A stretch of 64,000 nucleotides of DNA, from contig JADJMH010000001.1 of NCBI GenBank assembly GCA_016709675.1, positions 124,001-188,000 on the forward strand, read 5' to 3'. A model generated the notes under the pieces. The model was not told where the DNA came from and did not search any database. It worked only from the letters and a program-made list of their open reading frames with translations. The position numbers and the translations under genes were made by a program. Of this stretch, positions 1-5,961 are shown in pieces; position 1 is the first letter of the stretch; each line of letters begins with the position of its first letter. Source of the DNA: Candidatus Accumulibacter proximus. GTDB lineage: Bacteria; Pseudomonadota; Gammaproteobacteria; Burkholderiales; Rhodocyclaceae.

Positions 1-82
1 TCAGCGGAATTGCGACGGCGGACGAGACGCTGGCGAGGAACGCGAAAACAAACGGATTGGCGGTAAGCCGGATTGCCTGACT
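1..82 (-). other. Possible C-terminal fragment of a membrane protein truncated by the IS91-type end
   Basis: On the minus strand this edge segment reads open as a hydrophobic stretch (…TANPFVFAFLASVSSAVAIP…) typical of a membrane helix. It faintly resembles EamA/RhtA-type permeases. It stops being homologous to anything local exactly at 83, where the IS91-type repeat starts, so it may be the interrupted flank of the insertion. Only about 27 codons are visible and the rest lies outside the window, so this is a weak call. Confidence 0.2.
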
Positions 83-197
83 GAAGGATAAGAAATCCAA
101 CGGCACCGACGAGAGTATATGAGCCTTCATCAAGCAGCGTCAATGTCGAATTGGGACCCGGAAGCCCGTGAAAAGTCCTCTGAATTCCGGCCGCTCA

Positions 198-250
198 GTG
201 TTTGCGGTCATCCGCCGGGGCGGTCCGCCCCGGCGGATGACCGCAAACAC
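198..250. repeat. Perfect 26-bp inverted repeat (hairpin) of IS91 copy 1
   Basis: Positions 198-223 and 225-250 are exact reverse complements separated by a single base (t224). The outer arm begins gtgtttgcgg and the other arm ends ccgcaaacac. The hairpin lies between the transposase 3' end and the ori tip. The matching hairpin of copy 2 (2883-2922) differs by paired changes that keep the stem. Confidence 0.9.
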
Positions 251-322
251 GAGTCCTCTCACGGCGGGCAGTGGCAGCTCGTCTGGCTTTGCGCTTGTGC
301 GCCTGCACGCTCCCCAACACCT

Positions 323-578
323 CTACCCGGCGACGCGCTGGTCGAATTCGTACTCAGGCGCCGACTGAGCCTGGGGGTCGTCCTCGCCCAGGGTGGCGCC
401 CTGCATCTCCCAGAGCGGGGGCGCACGGGCTCTCATCAGTCGTGGCGGCGAGGTCGGTTCGCCCAGATGGGTCAGGATGTCGTACACGGCACCGGCGTCG
501 GTGATGAAGGCGATGATTCGCATCCCGCCGCCGCAGCGTGGACAGACGAGCGGAAAGACCTCATAGATCCGCGCGAGC
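323..578 (-). pseudogene. IS91-family transposase, C-terminal remnant (copy 1)
   Basis: The minus-strand frame reads LARIYEVFPLVCPRCGGGMRI and continues through a tail rich in RARAPPLWE to …EYEFDQRVAG before the stop. This is the C-terminal zinc-knuckle region (CPRC) of the IS91-type transposase found complete at 3002-4580. Homology begins only at LARIYEVF (about 578). The upstream codons in the same frame come from unrelated DNA. This fragment keeps the frame that copy 2 lost by a one-base deletion, so it helps reconstruct the true protein end. Confidence 0.7.
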
Positions 579-809
579 GTCGGAAATGCAGGAGGAGCAA
601 ACGAGGCGCATGCGGCCACCACTTCGAGCAAACTCGATGGTGGCCGGCCCCACGATCAGGAAGACGCTCGAACGGAAATAGCCAACGGCCCGCTTGTACT
701 CCGTGGAGTGGAAGAGGCATGGGCGATAGAAATCCTCCACAGGCTCCGATTCGCCGGTTCGGTATTGGGTCGAGATGTGGAGTGCCGAAAGGCCCGTGTC
801 GAGAGACAT
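579..809 (-). pseudogene. N-terminal fragment of a PLD-like defence/helicase-type protein
   Basis: From ATG 809 the minus strand encodes about 77 residues. They include QYRTGESEPVEDFYRPCL, then STEYKRAVGYFRSS, then ARSGGRMRLVCS. This resembles the start of phospholipase-D-like nuclease domains attached to DEAD/SNF2-type helicases in restriction and phage-defence loci (…DFYxPCL…YxRAVGYFxS…GGRMRLV.SP). The frame is broken at 578 by the IS91 fragment, so only the N-terminal domain start survives. The assignment rests on motif resemblance by eye. A non-functional relic is likely. Confidence 0.45.
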
Positions 810-1247
810 TCTCTTGCAGACGCGTTCTTCTTTTCAGTCGGGGGGTGGTTACTCATCCATTCGCTAGGATGGCAGCCACTGTGCTATGGAAAGCTGGATC
901 ATTCTCGCAGATGGAGGGGCTTGGCAACAACTGATTTCATGGCTTTCCCAGCCAGACGACAGTGTCTTGCGCCGCGGAAGTCCCGTGGGGATGGGACCGG
1001 AAATTCAGGGCGCAGGCTTTGCCCTGCTTTGACATTGCTGACTCCATAACGAAAACTCGATATGGAACGTACGTGACCGCGTCGCCGGATTTAGGCATGT
1101 CCGGTTCGGAATGTTGTCGCGCACCAGCGATCTCGGGGATGTTGCGAAGTCCTGTACCCTGATCGACGACAGTGCGTGCGGCGTGCATAGGCACGTTCGT
1201 TTCGATCCATCGGCAGTTATTGACATTTACCGATGTTATGAAACACT
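810..1247. other. Intergenic stretch upstream of abiEi; no gene recognised
   Basis: Open frames here are short and overlap one another without recognisable motifs. The segment separates two genes pointing away from each other (PLD relic on minus, abiEi on plus) and should hold their promoters. A ttgaca hexamer at 1220-1225 is a candidate -35, but I see no convincing -10 and cannot place the start site. Confidence 0.5.
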
Positions 1248-1856
1248 ATGCCCGACATGGACACCACTGCCGAGAGGCTGATCGAACTGGCTCGATCCCG
1301 AGGAGTGATTCGCCCCTGTGATCTGGCACCGTTTGGAATTCCCCGGGTCTCCCTGACCCGTGCCGTCCGCCGCGGCCTGCTCGAGCGGATCGGGCGTGGG
1401 CTCTACGGCCTGCCCGGACGCGAGGTTTCGGCCCACGGTTTGCTGGCGGAAGTGGCGCGCAGGGTGCCCAAGGGCGTTGTTTGTCTGCTCTCGGCACTGC
1501 GTTTTCATGGCCTGACGACGCAGGCCCCGTTCGAGGTGTGGCTGGCGATCGAGAACAAGGCCCTCGCGCCGAAACTCGACTATCCGCCACTGCGCATCGT
1601 CCGTTTCTCCGGCGAGGCATTCACCGAGGGCGTGGAGGAACACGTCGTGGATAGCGTGACCATCCGTATCACCGGCGTTGCCAAGACCGTCGCCGACTGC
1701 TTCAAGTATCGGAACAAGATCGGTCTCGACGTCGCCCTGGAGGCGCTACGCGAGGCTTGGCACGAGAGGCGCATGAGCAGTGACGACATCTGGCGATACG
1801 CCAAGGTCTGCCGTGTGGCCAACGTAATGCGTCCTTACCTGGACAGCCTGACGTGA
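1248..1856 (+). CDS. abiEi: AbiEi-type antitoxin / transcriptional regulator (type IV TA)
   Basis: This 202-residue protein begins with a winged-helix segment (residues about 8-60: ERLIELARSRGVIRPCDLA…VSLTRAVRRGLLERIGRGLY). A region typical of AbiEi C-terminal domains follows (CLLSALRFHGL, VWLAIENKA, ITGVAKTVADCFKYRNKIGL). In this family the antitoxin represses its own operon and counteracts AbiEii without forming a stable complex. The stop overlaps the next gene's GTG start (GTGA, 1853-1856), so the pair is translationally coupled. I see no strong Shine-Dalgarno before ATG 1248; ATG 1257 is an alternative start. The family call is firm, activity is inferred. Confidence 0.85.
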   Translation: MPDMDTTAERLIELARSRGVIRPCDLAPFGIPRVSLTRAVRRGLLERIGRGLYGLPGREVSAHGLLAEVARRVPKGVVCLLSALRFHGLTTQAPFEVWLAIENKALAPKLDYPPLRIVRFSGEAFTEGVEEHVVDSVTIRITGVAKTVADCFKYRNKIGLDVALEALREAWHERRMSSDDIWRYAKVCRVANVMRPYLDSLT

Positions 1857-2776
1857 GCGTTCGGAACATCGGAGCTTCCATCCGGAACAGGCTGCTCAAT
1901 AAGGCTCGTGCCGAGAACCTGGACTACAATCTGCTGCTGACCCGATATGCACTGGAGCGCATGCTCTACCGCCTGGGCATCTCGGAACAACGCGACCAGT
2001 TCGTGCTCAAGGGAGCATTGCTGTTCGATCTGTGGTTCGATGTGCCACACCGACCCACCCATGACGCCGATTTACTCGGTTTCGGGCCGGCTGAGATTCC
2101 ACACATCGAGCAGGTCTTCCGGAGTATGTGCAGCATTGAGGTCGAGGACGGCATCGTGTTCCAGCCCGACTCGGTGAAGGCCACAGAGATCCGCAAGGAG
2201 GCCAACTACGCTGGCGTCCGGGTCACGCTGCTGGGGATGTTGGACAGCGCCCGCTGCCCGGTGCAGATCGATATCGGTTTTGGTGATGCCGTCGTGCCCG
2301 GCCCAGATGAGGTCCACTATCCGGTCATCCTCAGCGAGATGACCGGGCCACAACTCCGGGCCTATCCCCGCTACACCGTAGTGGCGGAAAAGCTGGAGGC
2401 GCTGACCTCACTTGGAATGCTCAATAGCCGGATGAAGGATTTCTTCGATCTGTGGGTACTGGCCAGGCATTCTGACTTCGATGGCCCGATCTTGTCGCGG
2501 GCGGTTGCGGCCACGTTCGAGCGTCGGCGCACTCCTATCCCCCATGGGGCGCCGATCGGCTTGAGCGACGAGTTCATCAACGACGCCCAGAAGAACAAGC
2601 AGTGGCAGGCGTTCCTGTGCAAGAATGCTCTTGATTCAATGCCGCTAGCGACGGTCATTGCCGATCTGCGGGAGTTTCTATTGCCGGTGTTGGCGTCAGT
2701 CGAGGCGAGTGGCAGCCACGATATGGCCTGGTGGTGCCGAGAAGGATGGCGGCAACTGACCGAGCACGAAGGATAA
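1853..2776 (+). CDS. abiEii: AbiEii-type nucleotidyltransferase toxin (type IV TA)
   Basis: The 307-residue protein belongs to the AbiEii/AbiGii nucleotidyltransferase family. FVLKGALLFDLWFDVPHRPT followed by DADLLG (residues about 44-70) fits the family's K-G-(x)n-R-x-T-x-D-x-D core. VAEKLEALTSLGMLNSRMKDFFDLWVL (about 178-204) is the conserved EKLxA…RxKDxxDL region. Such toxins transfer nucleotides to tRNA acceptor stems in characterised members, and in phage-infected cells the pair causes abortive infection. The start is GTG 1853, overlapping abiEi. The last codons GAA GGA TAA coincide with the first bases of the IS91-type ori end at 2768, so the present C-terminus and stop may be supplied by the element. 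Confidence 0.85.
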   Translation: MSVRNIGASIRNRLLNKARAENLDYNLLLTRYALERMLYRLGISEQRDQFVLKGALLFDLWFDVPHRPTHDADLLGFGPAEIPHIEQVFRSMCSIEVEDGIVFQPDSVKATEIRKEANYAGVRVTLLGMLDSARCPVQIDIGFGDAVVPGPDEVHYPVILSEMTGPQLRAYPRYTVVAEKLEALTSLGMLNSRMKDFFDLWVLARHSDFDGPILSRAVAATFERRRTPIPHGAPIGLSDEFINDAQKNKQWQAFLCKNALDSMPLATVIADLREFLLPVLASVEASGSHDMAWWCREGWRQLTEHEG

Positions 2777-2882
2777 GAAATCCAACGGCACCGACGAGAG
2801 TATATGAGCCTTCAACAAGCAGCGTCAATGTCGAATTTGGACCCGGAAGCCCCTGAAAAGTCCTCTGAATTCCGCCCGCTCA

Positions 2883-2922
2883 GTGCCTGCGGTCATCCGC
2901 CAGGGCGGATGACCGCAGGCAC
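2883..2922. repeat. Perfect 19-bp inverted repeat (hairpin) of IS91 copy 2
   Basis: Arms 2883-2901 and 2904-2922 are exact reverse complements around a two-base loop (ag). Compared with copy 1 (198-250), the outer stem changes from gtgttt to gtgcct on one side and aaacac to aggcac on the other. These are two compensating base-pair changes. The inner stem is shorter by a deletion. Confidence 0.9.
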
Positions 2923-3001
2923 GAGTCCTCTCACGACGGGCAATGGCAGCTCGTCTGGCTTCGAGCTTTGCGCTTGTGCGCCTGCACGCTCCCCAACACA
3001 T

Positions 3002-4580
3002 CTACCAGGCGACGCGCTGGTCGAATTGGTACTCCGGCGCTGACTGAGCCTGCGCTTCGTCCTCGCCCATGGTGGCACCCTGCATCTCCCAGAGCGGGGG
3101 CGCACGGGCTCTCATCAGGCGTGGCGGCGAGGTCGGTTCGCCCAGATGGCTCAGGATCTCGCGCACGGCACCGGCGTCGGTGATGAAGGCGATGATTCGC
3201 ATCTCGCCGCGCAGCGTGGACAGACGAGCGGAAAGACCTCATAGATCCGCGCGAGCAGCACCGCCCAGGCGTAGCAGGCGATGCGACGGTGGATCGCTTC
3301 CGCTTCCCCCGGTGCTTCCTCTGTCCCCTCGGACGACCGGCTTGGCGTGACGATTGGCGCAGCGGTCGAAGCGATTGACTCGGTCGCGTCTGCCGCCGGC
3401 GTACCGTCTGGCACGCCGGCGAGCGCAGTGACCTGCCCCCGCAGCGACGCGTTCGGTGCCAGCACCCCGTAGTAACCATGCCGATGTCGGCGCGGCGGCG
3501 GAATCAGCGCCGCCAGACGCTCGATCAGTTCGAGCGGTGTGCGCATCAGGCTGATGCTGCCGCCGGGACCCGGCTTGAGGCTCTCATAGACCAGGTGTTC
3601 GGCGTCGATTTCACGCAAGCGCTCCAGCGCGAAGGCCGGGCGAGCGCAATACCGCAGTAACCGTTCCAGGCCTGGGCGATCGGCGCCTTCGATGCGCACG
3701 CTGGCGTCGAGTGAGAAGCCGCCACCATGCGCCCAGTTTGCCATCGTCTCGGCGTCTTCCGGCTCAAGCACACCGCGTCGGGTCAGCGCGCGCAGCAGAC
3801 GGCGGCGGACCTTGGCGTGGACTTCGTCGAGCAACTTCTGGTCGGAGCCACGGCTTTCATGAAAGGTCGCGGCTCCCGAGGTGTCAGCCTCGAAAACGCC
3901 CTCGATGACGAGGCAGTGGAAGTGCTCATGCGGATTGAGCAGCGCGCCAAAGCGGTGGATGAAGGCCACCGCGCCGATCCGGGAATCGGGGCCCGCAGCC
4001 GGGCAGGCGCGGCGCAAGGCTTGTTCCACGACGCTCAGAAAAATGCGCAGCGCCAGCGTTTCGATCGCCGGATCGTATTCGAGGTGATAACGCAGCCGCT
4101 TCGGAACCGACAACACCCACTGGCGGACCGGCAGTCGCGGAAAAACGTGGTCGGCCAGATGGGCGGCGGTTTCGACCATTCGCCGGGTGTTGCAAGCGGG
4201 ACAGACACCACGGCCCTTGCACGAATGCACGCGTAGGCAATGAGAAAATCGTGACCGCACTCGGCGCATCGAGCGCGCGCAAAGCCATGCGCGAGAATGC
4301 CGCATTCGAGATACCGGCGGAACTCGCATTCGACATGGGCTGGGCCGGAAGCGCCCTGGCGGCTGTCGCAGGAGAGTTCGAGCCAGGTGGCGAGGTGCGT
4401 CTGCACGGTGCGATAGAGCACGGTACGTTCGGGCCGGCGACGGCCATCGACGGCAGTGCGAGCAGGGGGAGCAGGCGGCAGACACGGGGATACGAGTCGG
4501 GCAATCAAGAGGCAACAACTGTGCGCGCATACAGTTGTTGCCTCAATCCCTGCTGGCTGCGGGACGCGCGCCCTAGTCAT
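3002..4580 (-). pseudogene. IS91-family transposase, disrupted by two frameshifts
   Basis: Three minus-strand frames together give a full IS91-type transposase. The N-terminus lies in one frame (VLYRTVQTHLATWLEL … RRYLECGILAHGFARARC … CGHDFLIA). The main body lies in a second frame (CKGRGVCPACNTRRMVETAA, PVRQWVLSVPKRLRYHL, FHCLVIEGVF, HGYYGVLAPN). The last 65 residues lie in a third. The first shift is at about 4219-4231, where gcacg is duplicated 8 bp apart. The second is a one-base deletion near 3206-3211 relative to copy 1. The N-terminal start is unclear and no good ATG is visible. The body carries the Cys motifs and the conserved HFHCLV-type region of the family. Confidence 0.75.
4509..4544. 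repeat. 14-bp perfect inverted repeat near the IS91 upstream end
   Basis: gaggcaacaactgt (4509-4522) and acagttgttgcctc (4531-4544) pair perfectly around an 8-base loop. The hairpin sits upstream of the recognisable transposase N-terminus. It is a candidate part of the ter end, or a leader structure limiting transposase expression. Confidence 0.7.
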
Positions 4581-4607
4581 GGGCGCAACCCTTTACCCCG
4601 AGCCTTC

Positions 4608-4631
4608 TGAAGGATAAAAGATAAGAAATCC
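4608..4631. repeat. Third ori-like end of the IS91-type repeat (degenerate)
   Basis: gaaggataaaagataagaaatcc repeats the tip seen at 83 and 2768 (gaaggataagaaatcc) with a 7-base insertion. It lies in the same orientation and just outside the upstream end of IS91 copy 2. A few bases further, gaattgggg…aagcccc resembles the gaattgggacccggaagccc stretch of copy 1. It may be the decayed start of a third unit carrying the MNT-HEPN pair. Confidence 0.5.
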
Positions 4632-4706
4632 CCTGAATTGGGGTCGCCAAGCCCCATAGAGGGGAACAAGCGTTGCCCTCAGTGTAGCGCGCTGATCCCC
4701 AGATCA

Positions 4707-4720
4707 GGTACCATAGTACC
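4707..4720. promoter_or_regulatory. Palindromic operator candidate upstream of the MNT-HTH gene
   Basis: ggtac (4707-4711) and gtacc (4716-4720) form an inverted repeat with a 4-base spacer. It ends 4 bases before ATG 4725 and is followed by ccc-attat-ggg across the start codon. The position fits autorepression by the HTH domain of the gene it precedes. No Shine-Dalgarno is visible here, so the transcript may be leaderless. Confidence 0.5.
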
Positions 4721-4724
4721 CATT

Positions 4725-5369
4725 ATGGGGAACAAAGACTCTGTGTCGATTTCAGATGTGCTTTTCTCTGGAGGCCAGCAGCGGGTGCTTGGGCTGTTGT
4801 TTGGTCAACCGGACCGATCTTTCTACGCCAACGAAATTGCAAAGCTTGCCTTGACCGGGCGTGGCGCGCTGCAGCGTGAACTGGAACGAATGACCTCCTC
4901 CGGTCTGATCACCATGACTCCCATCGGCCGACAGAAACACTACCAGGCCAACCGGAATTCGCCGATCTTCACGGAACTCCGGGGGATCGTCCTCAAGACC
5001 TTCGGGCTGGCCGATGTCCTGCGTGCCGCCTTGTCCGAGTGTGCCGATCTGGTTCGTTGCGCCTTCATCTATGGTTCCGTGGCCAAGGGCACGGATACGG
5101 CGGTGAGCGACATCGACGTCATGGTCATCGCCGAGGGCTTGAGCTACAGTCATCTCTTCGAGGTGCTGGCCAAGGCAGAGGAGGTGCTGGGTCGCAAGGT
5201 GAACCCAACCCTCTACCCAGCGGAAGATTTCTCGAAGAAGCTACGTAGCGACAACCACTTCCTGACCCGCATCGTCCAGCAACCAAAGATCATGCTCATC
5301 GGCGACGACAATGACCTCCCCACGGGAAACTCTGCAGAATCTGGCGAAGATCGGCAAGCTCAAGGCTGA
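4725..5369 (+). CDS. Winged-helix/MNT nucleotidyltransferase fusion, likely antitoxin and autorepressor
   Basis: From ATG 4725 the protein has 214 residues. The N-terminal half is a winged helix (VLFSGGQQRVLGLLF … FYANEIAKLALTGRGALQRE … SGLITMTPIGRQKHYQAN). The C-terminal half is a minimal nucleotidyltransferase with the full signature FIYGSVAKGTDTAVSDIDVM (GSxxxG…SDxD). In MNT-HEPN (type VII) systems the MNT protein inactivates the HEPN toxin by AMPylation. Here the fused HTH could also regulate the operon. A TTG-initiated extension to 4638 is open, but the palindrome and the onset of domain homology favour 4725. It overlaps the downstream HEPN gene by 59 bp. Function is inferred from family and context. 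Confidence 0.75.
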   Translation: MGNKDSVSISDVLFSGGQQRVLGLLFGQPDRSFYANEIAKLALTGRGALQRELERMTSSGLITMTPIGRQKHYQANRNSPIFTELRGIVLKTFGLADVLRAALSECADLVRCAFIYGSVAKGTDTAVSDIDVMVIAEGLSYSHLFEVLAKAEEVLGRKVNPTLYPAEDFSKKLRSDNHFLTRIVQQPKIMLIGDDNDLPTGNSAESGEDRQAQG

Positions 5370-5742
5370 ACCCCCTGATCAGGCCGAGTTCGACGGACTG
5401 CTCCGATCCGCCAGGAATAGACTGCCGGATGCACAGAACCCTGGACTGAACCCCGAAAGCCGCTTCAGCCTGGCCTACGAGGCAGCGCACAGTCTCGCTT
5501 TGGCGGCTCTGCGCTGGCATGGGTATCGATCGGAGAACCGCTATATCGTCTTCCAGCTTCTGGGCAGCACCGTGTCCTTACCTGCAGCCAAGTGGCGTTT
5601 CCTGGACAACTGCCACCAGAAGCGTAACCGTGCTCTCTACGATGGCGAATATGAAGAAGACGAGCCGTTGATCCGGGAACTGATTGCAGTTGCCAAGGAA
5701 CTTCAGGCTGCGGTGGAGGCGCTGGGCCCAGTTGAAGCCTGA
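5311..5742 (+). CDS. HEPN-domain protein, likely toxin of the MNT-HEPN pair
   Basis: This 143-residue, mostly helical protein has a HEPN-like core: RFSLAYEAAHSLALAALRWHGYR in the middle and the motif CHQKRNRALYDGEYE near residue 110. HEPN toxins are typically RNases with an R-x(4-6)-H motif. Here the arginine/asparagine part (KRNR) is present, but the canonical following histidine is replaced by a tyrosine-containing stretch, and a histidine precedes it instead. It starts inside the nucleotidyltransferase gene (59-bp overlap), which supports co-translation as a toxin-antitoxin pair. Whether it is an RNase toxin or a non-catalytic partner cannot be decided from sequence alone. Confidence 0.7.
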   Translation: MTSPRETLQNLAKIGKLKAEPPDQAEFDGLLRSARNRLPDAQNPGLNPESRFSLAYEAAHSLALAALRWHGYRSENRYIVFQLLGSTVSLPAAKWRFLDNCHQKRNRALYDGEYEEDEPLIRELIAVAKELQAAVEALGPVEA

Positions 5743-5774
5743 TTGTTTCTGGCTGCTGCACGAGCCAGAAACAA
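5743..5774. repeat. 12-bp hairpin immediately after the HEPN stop codon
   Basis: ttgtttctggct (5743-5754) and agccagaaacaa (5763-5774) are perfect reverse complements with an 8-base loop, beginning directly after the stop codon. There is no U-run, so it is not a classical intrinsic terminator. It could protect the transcript end or mark a recombination boundary. Confidence 0.6.
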
Positions 5775-5961
5775 GGAAATGGGCCCGGCTGTGAGCGGCG
5801 GCGTGAATTTCGGTTGAAATGGGCGGTTTGAAATTCGTAATGGATGAGCGAGTGGGAGTCTGTGCAAAGGGCAGTTTGCTCGGATCTTTCGGGCGCCCGT
5901 GCACCGCTGAAGCGCATGTTCGGCGGCTCGTGGCCAAGCATCGACCTGGGGCGAGCGTGCG
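5775..5961. other. Junction region between the MNT-HEPN pair and the ICE relic; no gene
   Basis: No convincing coding sequence is seen. The minus-strand frame of the Toprim protein stays open through here but no longer looks like its family, so this is probably foreign DNA joined to a truncated gene end. Confidence 0.5.

Larger units (their letters stand above)
83..578 (-). mobile_element. IS91-family 3'-end fragment (copy 1, ori side)
   Basis: This segment matches 2768-3256 closely along its whole length. Both copies start at the same point (gaaggataagaaatcc) and diverge abruptly after gcgcgagc at 578/3256. It holds the downstream (ori) end of an IS91-type element, the last 85 or so transposase codons and a long perfect hairpin. 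The rest of the transposase and the ter end are absent. The right edge abuts an unrelated gene relic, as expected of a deletion or one-ended transposition product. Confidence 0.75.
2768..4607 (-). mobile_element. IS91-family insertion sequence (copy 2), transposase frameshifted
   Basis: The left boundary is set by identity with copy 1 from gaaggataagaaatcc onward (2768 versus 83). The right boundary is tentative and is placed before another gaaggata-type sequence at 4608. The element has a minus-strand transposase, a hairpin on its ori side (2883-2922) and a second hairpin near its presumed ter side (4509-4544). IS91-family elements move by rolling-circle replication with an HUH/Y2-type transposase, lack terminal inverted repeats, and can mobilise neighbouring DNA when termination fails. 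The transposase frame is broken twice, so this copy is probably not autonomous as sequenced. Confidence 0.75.

Noticed and set aside
5311..5742. The HEPN gene as a shadow of the minus-strand Toprim frame
   Set aside because: The minus-strand frame loses its family character before it reaches this region (about 5962), while the plus-strand protein keeps a HEPN-like motif and the expected overlap with the MNT gene.
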